Below, in pieces: positions 11,484 to 21,078 of a DNA stretch of 64,000 bases. The position numbers were made by a program, and so were the translations under genes. Source of the DNA: Nitrospirota bacterium. GTDB lineage: Bacteria > Nitrospirota > UBA9217. The notes under the pieces were generated by a model that had not been told where the DNA came from, did not search any database, and was given only the letters and a program-made list of their open reading frames with translations. Where the stretch lies: the NCBI GenBank assembly GCA_020052615.1, contig JAGVOT010000128.1, positions 175,928 through 239,927 on the forward strand, in the 5' to 3' direction. Positions within the stretch are counted from its first letter, which is position 1. Every line of letters begins with the position of its first letter.

Positions 11484-12323
11484 TCACAGCCAGTTCTTGG
11501 GATTTGCCGCATGGCAGGTCGCAACGCAGCTCTTATTCCCCGACGGGTCATAGCTATTGATGCCACTGCTGGCTATCGTATCCGCCACAAACCCGTTCAG
11601 CGTCGGTGTGTTCAGCGTCGTGAAATGGTTTACCGCCAGTATCGTAGCGCTGTGACACGCCGCGCAGCTAAATCCCATGTTCGTATGCAACAAATGTGCG
11701 CCTGACGAATAGCTGTTATACTCCGCAGTCCCGAATGCATGGCACAGCGTGCACTGCGTGTCCACATTGATCGTCCCCGTGAGCCACGCCGGCGTTGTCT
11801 GTCCGCCGTGGCAGCTCACATTGGAGCACGTGCCGTTCGTGTTGCGCACCGCTGCCCCGCCGCTCGAGTTGTAAGAGCCCAGGAACAGGATCTCCGTTGT
11901 CCCGTTGAAATGCTTCGCCGTCGTCGTGCCCGCGCCGCTGTGGCAGGTATCGCACACGTTCGTAACGCCGGAGAACGCATTATGGACCGCATGCGCCCCG
12001 CTCCTGTTCGGCGCAACGGTTCCCGTCGGCGGCTTCCCGTGACAGGAGGTGCACCCCGTTAACGTGAGAGGAGATCCGTTCAGATGGCACTGGCTGCAGG
12101 ACACGCCGGACATTCCTCCAGCGAGATCACTCCCGTGACATTCCATGCACGAATTGATGTCCTCCTGGCTGGCTGCGGCGTGTTTCGCATACACCCAATC
12201 GGACAAATGTTTTCCGGCATCGGAATCAAAGGCCTTATCGTTCGGCGTTCCGCATCCGGCAAGGGCCATGAGAGCGGTGAGCAGCAAGAAGCTGTTCCTT
12301 CCTATCATCATTATCTGTGACAT
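11484..12323 (-). CDS. Multiheme c-type cytochrome lipoprotein (up to 8 heme motifs)
   Basis: Lipobox LMALAGC; CMECH, CSQCH, CTSCH, CDTCH, CTLCH, CAACH plus CX4CH (CSNVSCH) and CX3CH (CVATCH). Confidence 0.85.
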   Translation of the reverse strand: MSQIMMIGRNSFLLLTALMALAGCGTPNDKAFDSDAGKHLSDWVYAKHAAASQEDINSCMECHGSDLAGGMSGVSCSQCHLNGSPLTLTGCTSCHGKPPTGTVAPNRSGAHAVHNAFSGVTNVCDTCHSGAGTTTAKHFNGTTEILFLGSYNSSGGAAVRNTNGTCSNVSCHGGQTTPAWLTGTINVDTQCTLCHAFGTAEYNSYSSGAHLLHTNMGFSCAACHSATILAVNHFTTLNTPTLNGFVADTIASSGINSYDPSGNKSCVATCHAANPKNWL

Positions 12324-12757
12324 GCTTTACACCTCTCATTGTTCGAGCGGCCATGGCATTTCATGCACGATGCTGGGTTGATCCGGCCGTCGATCTTATG
12401 TTGGTTGATATAATCTCCCCGATGGGGGAGCGCCCGCTCCGGGGCATCCTTGTACTTGTCGCTCGGCTTCAGTTGTTCCCTGTGTGCGTGACAGTCCGAA
12501 CAGAATGATTCGGCATGACAGAGGCCGCAGGTCTGCTTGTTCTGCCGGGCGGAAAACTTGTGCCGGAGACCGCCAAACTCGGCCGAATGGTCCATCGATG
12601 CCCGCCAGTCAGAATGGCACTGGCTGCAGATGACCGGCGCCTCTACCTCCATAGGATGTTTCGAAGCCGTGCCTGCCATGCCGGTAGACACGTACAGGGC
12701 GAGAATACATATCGGCAGGAGCAGCAGGAACGTCAGTCTTGTTATCTTATTATGCAT
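12311..12757 (-). CDS. Periplasmic pentaheme c-type cytochrome
   Basis: N-terminal hydrophobic signal; CSQCH, CGLCH, CSDCH, CMKCH, CKACH. Confidence 0.85.
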   Translation of the reverse strand: MHNKITRLTFLLLLPICILALYVSTGMAGTASKHPMEVEAPVICSQCHSDWRASMDHSAEFGGLRHKFSARQNKQTCGLCHAESFCSDCHAHREQLKPSDKYKDAPERALPHRGDYINQHKIDGRINPASCMKCHGRSNNERCKACHR

Positions 12758-12758
12758 G

Positions 12759-14090
12759 CTACACCCCCTTGCGATTGCCCAGTTCAGCATCGAACCGGTA
12801 ATTGAGTTTCAGGAAGAACCGAATATCCTTGTCGAAATCAGGGTTCTTCGAGTATTCCACGTCAGCGCCTAACCTGAGCTTTTGTGTCAGTTCGTAGCCG
12901 GCGGCCAGTGTGACCGAATAGGCGTCGGTCACATCGTTAATGGGCTCTTTATACTTCACGTCGAGAACATCGAGGGCAACATCGATCTTGTCGATCTTTT
13001 TTGATGCATAGATGCGGTACTCGTCGTATTTAAGCCTGTCGGTATCACCATCCATCTTGTGCAAAGAGATCCCTGCGTTGTAGGATTTCGGCATCGCGTA
13101 CGTCACCTTTGCCCCGTAATAACCGGCATTACCGGCGATATCGTAGGTGTACTTCTTGTAATCCGCTGAAACGGCCCATTTGTCGTTGATCGCGTAGAAT
13201 AGTTCCGGTCCCAAGATATTCACCGTCTCCTTGGGATCCAGGGGGCCTCCGGGCGTCAGCTTGAAGACGCTGCTTGTCGTAGATGCGAAGTAATCCTCAT
13301 AGCTGATCCAGGTCGCCTCAGCATTCACCCGCACCTTGTCAAAGGGCCCAAACATCAGGTAGTATGAATGTTCCATCCAGCCGACCGTTTGAAAGTTGAA
13401 CGAGGACCTGCCGGTAAGCTCCACTTTATTCAAGGGCCGGACCCAGAGGTCGATGCCTCCCTCCCGCCGCCAGGTATCAGTGTTCGTGTTCACATTGTTG
13501 TCTTTATTCTCATGCAGGTAGGACAGTCCGATGGTATAGAGGCCTTCATAGTGATGGGAGAGGCGGCCGCCGTAGATCGTACTATTGCCCAGAAGGTCGT
13601 CGTTCGTCTCCACCGGTGCACCGCCGAAGGCGGAGATCCCGAATCCCTTCATCAGGTCCATCCTCGCGTAAATGCCGTCTATCCGCTCCGCGGCGACGCC
13701 TTCAAAGACCATCACCCGGCCCAGGTTCACGACCGCATTGCGTTCCTTCGCACGATAGCTCACATAGCCGTACTGGAGATCGCTCCCTTTCTTCTTGTCG
13801 TTCCCGAACGTGTCGTCCTGCAGATCGTAACCCAACCAGCCGCCGAAATGGACCGAGATAGTCTCATTCCCGACATCCTGCACATTGAAGTCGAGATATT
13901 CGTACAGCGGCATCAGGTTGGCGCCGCCGGCGGACTCCCGGGAAAGCGCATAGGTACGGGAATCACCTGATAGACTGGCTGCCGTGGACGTAGCAGGCAA
14001 AAATAGAAATCCGTGCACGAGCGATGCAACAACAAGGAATAGCGGAAACCTTTTGGATCGGATGACGTGAAGCATATTCGTATTCTTCAA
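12759..14090 (-). CDS. Outer-membrane beta-barrel (putative porin of porin-cytochrome conduit)
   Basis: Signal peptide; alternating aromatic/polar strands ending LRLGADVEYSKNPDFDKDIRFFLKLNYRF; directly upstream of two multiheme cytochrome genes. Confidence 0.75.
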   Translation of the reverse strand: MKNTNMLHVIRSKRFPLFLVVASLVHGFLFLPATSTAASLSGDSRTYALSRESAGGANLMPLYEYLDFNVQDVGNETISVHFGGWLGYDLQDDTFGNDKKKGSDLQYGYVSYRAKERNAVVNLGRVMVFEGVAAERIDGIYARMDLMKGFGISAFGGAPVETNDDLLGNSTIYGGRLSHHYEGLYTIGLSYLHENKDNNVNTNTDTWRREGGIDLWVRPLNKVELTGRSSFNFQTVGWMEHSYYLMFGPFDKVRVNAEATWISYEDYFASTTSSVFKLTPGGPLDPKETVNILGPELFYAINDKWAVSADYKKYTYDIAGNAGYYGAKVTYAMPKSYNAGISLHKMDGDTDRLKYDEYRIYASKKIDKIDVALDVLDVKYKEPINDVTDAYSVTLAAGYELTQKLRLGADVEYSKNPDFDKDIRFFLKLNYRFDAELGNRKGV

Positions 14091-14303
14091 AATTCCACCC
14101 TCCCTTCTCCTGTATTACATATTTGAATTGTTTGTTGTGTTGTAGGTCGATTCAGCAAAGCCTTTTATTAATCGCGCTATGATTACACCATCTCAGTGGA
14201 TTCGAGCACCGACTATTATGAAATTCGGTCGACTGAAAAGGATTGTCCTTTCAGCATCTGCAGCGGGCCAAGAGAAGAAACGACCTCTTCAATATGAAGA
14301 CTT

Positions 14304-14657
14304 TTACAGAAACGCTTTCCAGGCGCTCCTTCCCGCGGCGTCCTTCACCTTTCTTATCCTGATGGTCGTCGTGGTTTCCTTCGGTTCGGTTTTACTCCCG
14401 TCCGGCCTCTGCATGATCATGGTCATTTTGACACTGACCGGCCAGTAACCGTCCTTGTCGCGGACGCCTTTGTTCACGACCACAGGGGGGCCCGTCACGG
14501 AAAAAGACCCGCTTTTCAGAATGCCGGAATCTTCTATCGCCTGGAGCACTTCCGCATCGGTAGGCGCCGAAAACCGTGAACATCCGGAGGCAATAATAAT
14601 AGTGAGAGCCGTCAAGAGCGATAGGACCGCAATTGAAAATGTCTTTATTCTCGCCAT
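14304..14657 (-). CDS. Small lipoprotein of unknown function
   Basis: MARIKTFSIAVLSLLTALTIIIASGC lipobox. Confidence 0.6.
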   Translation of the reverse strand: MARIKTFSIAVLSLLTALTIIIASGCSRFSAPTDAEVLQAIEDSGILKSGSFSVTGPPVVVNKGVRDKDGYWPVSVKMTMIMQRPDGSKTEPKETTTTIRIRKVKDAAGRSAWKAFL

Positions 14658-14876
14658 AAAAGCCTCCTCTCTTCGCTGGTGCAAAGAATAATTTTAGGAT
14701 TTGGTTTTGGAGCGCAAATTTTCGCTATTGTACTGGAAGCCCTCGAAAAAATCCAGAAAAAAAGCGGTCCGGGGGAGGCGTTACTGAAAACGGAAAGCGT
14801 GAGAATACCGCGCACATCAAGAATGGCATTGCCGTATTTTTGGCTTGATGATATTTGTATCATTCCGTATAATGAG

Positions 14877-15377
14877 ATGGCTATGCACTGCACCTCCGTG
14901 GACCATGAGGAAAAGTCCCTCCAATCGCCTGGAAAGATCGCTCCGCTTCCTGTGATCATCGGCCTGTACATTTTCTTGTCTCTCATCCTCGTCGCCCGCA
15001 CGAACGCGCAACCTTCGACAGACCCATCCGGCCTTCGCCTGATTGGGACGGTGATGGCCGGAGGATTCACCGGCGCGGTGCTCGGCGACGCCAAAGGCGA
15101 ACAGACCTTCTACCGGCTGCACGAAAGCCTGCCGGACGGATCGCAGATCGTCAAGGTCCAACGCGACCACATTCTGGTCAGGCAGAGCGACGACGCGGTG
15201 TACGAAATATACATCTCCCATGACACGAATGCCGCCGTGAAGCAGACCGGTCCCCCGGTTGTCGCTGCCCCCCAGCCGCCGGCGGCGGCTCACCCCGCCG
15301 CGCCGGCCATTACTCCTGCCGGCGATGTGCCCCTCAAGGTGTTCCGCGGGAAACGCCGCCCCAGAGGTGATGAGTGA
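14877..15377 (+). CDS. GspC (type II secretion) HR-domain-like membrane protein
   Basis: N-terminal TM, then LRLIGTVMAGGFTGAVLGDAKGEQTFYRLHESLPDGSQIVKVQRDHILVRQSDDAVYEIYI, Pro/Ala-rich tail. Confidence 0.5.
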   Translation: MAMHCTSVDHEEKSLQSPGKIAPLPVIIGLYIFLSLILVARTNAQPSTDPSGLRLIGTVMAGGFTGAVLGDAKGEQTFYRLHESLPDGSQIVKVQRDHILVRQSDDAVYEIYISHDTNAAVKQTGPPVVAAPQPPAAAHPAAPAITPAGDVPLKVFRGKRRPRGDE

Positions 15378-15439
15378 AAAATAAATCTCCATACCTCATC
15401 CTGCCGGGTCTTCCAGAATGCAAGGTGTAATCCGGCCTT

Positions 15440-15830
15440 CGTTGGAAAACATGGCTTGTGTCAGGCATCATCATCCAGTTTGTCCTGTGCGTCCGTGTGC
15501 GGCTCCTGGACGTTCCCCTCGAACGAGACGAAGGGGAATATGCTTACAGGAGGCAGTTGCTGGTTTCAAGGCATCCCCCCGTACAGCAATGCGTACAACG
15601 CGAAATTCCCGTCACCTTCTTGTTGATGTACGCCGGCATCCTGTCCTCGTTCGGGCAGACGGTCCAGGGCATACACCTGGGATCATGCTGCTCGATCTGC
15701 GGCTTTCCTGCTGCTCTTCCCTCCCGGCAAAAAACCGGTCAGCGACCTCGCGGCCCGATTGACGAAGAGCCTTCATAATGCGTGGCCCCAACTGATCCCC
15801 ACCCAACCTATCCCTTCAGCAAAAAAATGA
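15440..15830 (+). pseudogene. Decayed GT39/ArnT-like glycosyltransferase remnant
   Basis: Pieces in different frames: RLLDVPLERDEGEYAY, GIPPYSNAYNAKFP, LMYAGILSSFGQTVQGIHLG, then AAFLLLFPPGKKPVSDLAARLTKSLHNAWPQLIPT*. Confidence 0.65.
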
Positions 15831-15854
15831 GGCGAGCATGGTCTGCTCGCCTCA
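15820..15854 (-). terminator. Rho-independent terminator reading on minus strand
   Basis: GAGGCGAGCA-gacca-TGCTCGCCTC followed by TTTTTTT on minus. Confidence 0.8.
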
Positions 15855-15889
15855 GCAAAGTTGATTTCGATTTTACCATCAGGAGAGAA

Positions 15890-15915
15890 GCGAGGCGGGC
15901 CGAAGCCCACCTCGC
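15890..15915 (-). terminator. Terminator-like hairpin after decaheme gene
   Basis: GCGAGGTGGGC-TTCG-GCCCGCCTCGC just downstream of the stop at 15925. Confidence 0.65.
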
Positions 15916-15924
15916 ATATCTCGC

Positions 15925-18267
15925 CTAATCGAAATATGACATGATTGTTTGGATCACCGTGTCAAGAACGCCAGTGGCATTCGGGATCAGATAACCATTC
16001 GTTTTCGTATGCTCGTTGAATGACGCAAGCCCATTTGCATCATCTTCGTTGACAAATACAGCCCTGTGACATCCGCCGCAGGCCCTTGTAGCAGGACCGC
16101 TGACATAGGACGGCACATTATTGATGTTCCTTCCCTCGACATAATCGGACCCCGAAAGGATGCCGGGCAGCGATTTTGTCTGATTCGGCACTTCATAGAC
16201 ACCTGCAGTGGTGTGGCAGGCTTCACAATTCTTGATCGTGAAGTTGGGGAAGGTGGCCTCGATGTGATGCTGAACATGCAGGGTCTCTTCCGGATTGGTG
16301 AAGTCGACATCGCCGATATCAAACGGCTGGAACGAGTGGATCGCATGGACATAGGAATCTATCGACCTTGACTGCAATTCCAGATGCGAGCCGCCGGAGA
16401 ATGTCGTATGGCACATCCTGCAGACCACGACATTGCCGCCCCTGTTGCCGGAATGGAAGGTTGTTGCAAGCTGTTCATGGCAGGTGTTGCACTTGGCGGC
16501 GTCTACGATAGGCGCGTAGTAGGTGACAAAACCGTTGGATGCGATGTCAAAGGTTTTTGACGGCGCATCGATTCCAAGCGTAACGCCGGCGGCATCTTTC
16601 ACGGTCAGCAACACCGCGATTTCCATTCTCTTGATCGTGCCGTCAGCGATCATCTGAGGAATAGACGGCGTTTTGGCATAAGCCGCCAGGTCTAAGTTCA
16701 CTTCCCAGGTGTTGGCCACGGTTGTCGCGACTTCCGTGAACAGCGTGTTGGCAGTTCCGATGGTTTTTTCCATCCTTTTGCCGTTTGCATCGCTGGTGTG
16801 GCAGCTCACGAGGAAGTCCTTGGCGTCATAGCCGTACAAGGAAACATACACGCTTGGGGTTACCGTAAATCCGGTAGCAAGGGTATCTGCCGCGCTGAAC
16901 TTGATGTTAAGGATGTTGTTCGTAAAAGTAGCTGAGGAAATCGTAGCGGTAATGGCATCAGCATACTTCGTTCCATCAGCAGCGAAGATCATGGAGTTGT
17001 AACCGGTGTGGATTGCGCTGAATACCGGAGCAGTACCGCCTGCGAAATGGCAGCCCGCGCAGTTTGGATCCGCAGCGCCATCGACATACAGGTTGTCGAT
17101 ATAGGCATTATGGTTATATGCTGCTGTGGACAATATGGTTGTCAGATCCGGCGCCCTCTTGGAATCGGTCCCGCCTACGCCGGTCACCGGATGGCAGCTC
17201 CTGCAGGTCGTCAAGTTGAAATTCGCATCCGTCAATATGAGATTCAACTTGCCTTCGTGGCAGGTTACGCAGTTTGCCATTGTCTGCGGATACATGAATT
17301 CCATGCCATGCGACATATGCGTGTCGTTCATGACATTGGCTGTATATGCGTATTGATTTTTTTCCGCCGTAGTCATATTGTCTTCAATAGAATCGCACAA
17401 CGTCGTGGTGCAGGCCGCGACAAGTGCCTCATACGCGGTATACTTTGCAAGATCATCAACCAAGAGCTGCCAAGACTGATGGCCGCCGGTCCTATCATCG
17501 TAATGGCAGACCTTGCAGGCTGCAAAATCCGGCAGGCCGGACACCGTAGCTTGTCTGTAGCCATGCTTCCTGTACGGAGCACCGTGGCATTTTTCACAAC
17601 CCGAAACATTGGCAGTAGATGCATAGGTGTCCACGTCACCAAATTCCTGGCCTATATTGGCCACGTCTGCGTACAACGCCATGCCTTCGGTGTTCAGTCT
17701 GCCCTTGGCAACGTAGATATACACCTGAGCATTCGACGACTCCGGCGCATACGTCAGGCCGGTGCCGGTAATGGAGAATTGGCCGTTCCCCAATGAGGTG
17801 GGGATTGTTCCGGTCGTGGGCAGGAAATTTTTCGGCGTGCCGAAGGTTCTCGCCGCGCTGCTGTACAGGACCGAATAAATCGTCTCTTGATCGAACTCGG
17901 TCCTAAAATTATTGGACCCCGTAAGCGTATAAGGCTGGCCATTTTTCAAGACCGTGAACTCCACCGTTGTGTTAAAGAGCGTCCCACTGGCGACACTCGT
18001 AACACTATCAATCGTAATAGCCAACGTGGTATCCACATAATCATTGTAAATCGCCTGATGGCCCGCCGCGCCCTGGTCCTCATGGCAAATGATGCAGGAC
18101 TCGGGCTTGGCTATTGCCGACGCATCCGCACCGGGTGCGCCTGGCGCGCCTGCCGCGCCTGCCGCGCCGTCATCACCTGCGCAGCCTCCCATCAGCGCGC
18201 CGGTAACGACCACGGCGCAACACAACATCAACAACATGATCGTACTTCTTATTGAACTAGCCTTCAT
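15925..18267 (-). CDS. OmcA/MtrC-like decaheme c-type cytochrome lipoprotein
   Basis: Lipobox LMGGC; ten CXXCH (CIICH, CEKCH, CKVCH, CVTCH, CRSCH, CAGCH, CNTCH, CRMCH, CEACH, CGGCH); start set by AGGAGG SD upstream of 18267. Confidence 0.9.
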   Translation of the reverse strand: MKASSIRSTIMLLMLCCAVVVTGALMGGCAGDDGAAGAAGAPGAPGADASAIAKPESCIICHEDQGAAGHQAIYNDYVDTTLAITIDSVTSVASGTLFNTTVEFTVLKNGQPYTLTGSNNFRTEFDQETIYSVLYSSAARTFGTPKNFLPTTGTIPTSLGNGQFSITGTGLTYAPESSNAQVYIYVAKGRLNTEGMALYADVANIGQEFGDVDTYASTANVSGCEKCHGAPYRKHGYRQATVSGLPDFAACKVCHYDDRTGGHQSWQLLVDDLAKYTAYEALVAACTTTLCDSIEDNMTTAEKNQYAYTANVMNDTHMSHGMEFMYPQTMANCVTCHEGKLNLILTDANFNLTTCRSCHPVTGVGGTDSKRAPDLTTILSTAAYNHNAYIDNLYVDGAADPNCAGCHFAGGTAPVFSAIHTGYNSMIFAADGTKYADAITATISSATFTNNILNIKFSAADTLATGFTVTPSVYVSLYGYDAKDFLVSCHTSDANGKRMEKTIGTANTLFTEVATTVANTWEVNLDLAAYAKTPSIPQMIADGTIKRMEIAVLLTVKDAAGVTLGIDAPSKTFDIASNGFVTYYAPIVDAAKCNTCHEQLATTFHSGNRGGNVVVCRMCHTTFSGGSHLELQSRSIDSYVHAIHSFQPFDIGDVDFTNPEETLHVQHHIEATFPNFTIKNCEACHTTAGVYEVPNQTKSLPGILSGSDYVEGRNINNVPSYVSGPATRACGGCHRAVFVNEDDANGLASFNEHTKTNGYLIPNATGVLDTVIQTIMSYFD

Positions 18268-18664
18268 GTTTCCGTTCCTCCTTGTAACAAATTTAGAAAC
18301 AATTTTAAAGCCAAACATCATCGCAAATCTATGGTACGAATCGTTCTCATAATGCATCTCATATTTGTCTCAACCATAACAGCCTTTCAAAACACTGATT
18401 ATCCGGGACAAAATCCCTCCCTCACCGGACACATTGCCTCCCTTCTCAAGGAATTGATTAGTGCTGCAGGTCTGCTATGAACCGCCCTCGTTTATTAGGT
18501 ATTAAGAAAAACCATATCAATAGAATCACTGCCTGTCAAGGTACAGAATTTCGTATAGCACTGCACTCACCGATAAATGCACCTTTGTGTTCGCCATGAG
18601 CGTCTCTGAGAAGGAACGAAATTTCAATTTATTTAATTTATTTAATTTTAACGCTACAATAATA

Positions 18665-18681
18665 ATGCAATGGCTATGCCA
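18665..18681 (-). promoter_or_regulatory. Candidate sigma54 (-24/-12) promoter
   Basis: Minus strand TGGCAT-AGCCA-TTGCAT; GG/GC spacing fits TGGCAC-N5-TTGCW. Confidence 0.4.
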
Positions 18682-19246
18682 TTATTCATTGCATAGAATG
18701 TTCTGTAAAACCACGGGATTCAATAGTCGTTGCCTAGTGCATCGAGCTTCACCGGTGAAATAGCCACTTACATCATGGTTATTTCACCAGATCATTGCTT
18801 ATGATATTGACTATATATAAGTTTCGATATCGCGCAACCCCCCTGCTGGGGACAGAAATGTCCAGATATTGATTTCACGTTAACTTTTTTAAACCTTCAT
18901 TTGAATTTGCTGCTTTTTCGTAACAATTCCCCTGCTCATGGAAACTCTCTGCAATAAAATGTCGTCAATCCTGAAATGTTTATTATCCTTTGACCTTGTA
19001 GTACGCGGAGTTACTGCGCTCATTCCTGGATATAACTTGTAACAAGGTGCATCTCCTATTCCTCCCTTGCATGGTACTAGCGGTGAAATCGCCGATAGCA
19101 TAGGTCATATGACCAGATAGGAGCCCGCAAAAACGCGGTTATCCATTACGGCAGCCGACATTCGTACGCATTTGTTGGGGGAAAATGAAATTTCTTTATG
19201 GGTATGGAAATTGCTACAAAAAGACAGGTGACATTGCGGGGATACT

Positions 19247-19624
19247 ATGACGAATATCTTGCTGGTCGATGATGAATATCTTATTCTCTATTCCCTCTCC
19301 AAGACGCTCAAACACGGCGACACCGATGTGACGACCGCCACGAACGGGAAGGATGCTCTCCGTGAGATCGGGCGCGCGTTCTACGATATCTGCTTTCTCG
19401 ACGTTCAGCTTCCCGACTCGAACGGTCTCGAGCTCATGAAGATATTCCGTGAATTGTCGCCGGCAACCAGCATCATTATCATGACAGCGGGCCTTCTGAG
19501 CGACGAACAACAACGATCTCTGCGCAGCCAGGGCTGTCATTTCGTTCCAAAGCCCTTCGACATCGACAAGGTGCAGGCGCTCGTATCGGAGATCACCAGC
19601 CACTCCGTCGCGGGCAGCGATTGA
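19247..19624 (+). CDS. Single-domain response regulator (REC)
   Basis: MTNILLVDDEYLILYSLSKTL...CFLDVQLPDSNGLELM...VPKPFDIDKVQALV. Confidence 0.85.
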   Translation: MTNILLVDDEYLILYSLSKTLKHGDTDVTTATNGKDALREIGRAFYDICFLDVQLPDSNGLELMKIFRELSPATSIIIMTAGLLSDEQQRSLRSQGCHFVPKPFDIDKVQALVSEITSHSVAGSD

Positions 19625-19683
19625 ACGCATATCAGATGCCGGCCCGCTCCCGGAAATCGCCTGTTGCCTGCCGGATCCCCCCC

Positions 19684-21078
19684 CTATTCCGCCAAACCGA
19701 ATTTTTTCACCTGGTATCTCAGCGTGTCATAGGTGATGTTCAGCAGTTTTGCGGCCTGCGCCTTGTTATGCTTCGCCCGTTCGAGCGCCTGGACTATGAG
19801 GTCCCGCTCCAGGTCCTCCAGGGATATGCCGGCATCGGGCAGGACAAAGCGGCCTTCCAGGGAGCGGTCAACCGCGGGCAGCATGCCGGTCATCGCTCTC
19901 GGCAGATTTTCCGCCAGAATATCCCCCGCGTTCCCGAGCACAACGAGCCGCTCCATGCAATTTTTCAGTTCCCTGATATTCCCGGGCCAGGGATAGGAGA
20001 GCATGATCTTTTCTGCTTCCGGCGAAAGGGACGTAATTCCTTTTTTATTGTACTTCCTGCTGAACAGGGCGATAAAATGCCGGGCCAGCAGCGGAATGTC
20101 CTCCTTCCGCTCCCGGAGCGAGGGCATGGTCACTTGAAAACTGTTCAGCCGATAGAACAGGTCGCTCCTGAATCCTCCCGTCTTGACCTCATCGGATAGT
20201 TTTTTGTTCGTCGTGGCGATGACGGTGACGTTCACCGGGATGTTCTCAGCCCCCCCGATGTGCCTGACCTTACGCTCCTCGAGGAAGCGCAGCAGCTTGC
20301 TCTGGAGACCTGGCTGCATTTCACCGACTTCGTCAAGCAGGATAACCCCCCCGTTCGCAAGCTCGAAAACGCCCTTTTTATCCGTTTTGGCGTCTGTGAA
20401 CGATCCTTTTTCGTAGCCGAAAAGCTCGCTCTCCAGCAGGTGCTCCGGCAGCGCCGCGCAATTGACCGCGATGTACGGCCGTCTCCTGGCCTCCGCGGAA
20501 TCCTGCAGCATGCTGTGAAAGAACCTGGCCATGAGTTCCTTGCCGGTACCGCTCTCTCCCGTTATGAGAAGGCTCGACACGCGCGCGGCGGCCATTTTTT
20601 CCACCGCCGATCGCAGGTCCTGCATGGCATGCGATACGCCGATCATCTCGCGATCGAACGATTCCGCATGGACCTTTCTGAGATAGTCGACCTCCCGGGC
20701 CAGGCTCACCCTCTCGAGGATGTTGCGGAACAGGATCTTCACTTCCTCGATGTTGAAGGGCTTGGTGAGGTAATCCGCCGCACCCAGCTTCATCGCCCGA
20801 ACGGCTGTTTCTGCCGTGTCATCCGCTGTCAGCATGACGACCTGCGCGGGGATCCTCTGTTCCATGATCTCCCGCAGGATGTCGATCCCGCTCCGCCCCG
20901 GCAGAGCGACATCGAGGAGCACGATGTCGGGGAACCATGCCCTGATCTTGTCGACGATGCCGTCGGCGCCGGTCTCCACGCGGACCTCGAAGCCGCTGCT
21001 TTTCAGAGACCGGGCGAGCATCCTCCCGATGAGCTCATCGTCGTCGACAACGAGAATTCTGCCGTCAACCTTGATCAC
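19684..21078 (-). CDS. NtrC-family sigma54-dependent response regulator
   Basis: REC (DIVLLDVALPGRSGIDIL), AAA+ GESGTGKE, GYEKGSFTDA (GAFTGA variant), C-terminal Fis-type HTH. Confidence 0.95.
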   Translation of the reverse strand: MIKVDGRILVVDDDELIGRMLARSLKSSGFEVRVETGADGIVDKIRAWFPDIVLLDVALPGRSGIDILREIMEQRIPAQVVMLTADDTAETAVRAMKLGAADYLTKPFNIEEVKILFRNILERVSLAREVDYLRKVHAESFDREMIGVSHAMQDLRSAVEKMAAARVSSLLITGESGTGKELMARFFHSMLQDSAEARRRPYIAVNCAALPEHLLESELFGYEKGSFTDAKTDKKGVFELANGGVILLDEVGEMQPGLQSKLLRFLEERKVRHIGGAENIPVNVTVIATTNKKLSDEVKTGGFRSDLFYRLNSFQVTMPSLRERKEDIPLLARHFIALFSRKYNKKGITSLSPEAEKIMLSYPWPGNIRELKNCMERLVVLGNAGDILAENLPRAMTGMLPAVDRSLEGRFVLPDAGISLEDLERDLIVQALERAKHNKAQAAKLLNITYDTLRYQVKKFGLAE

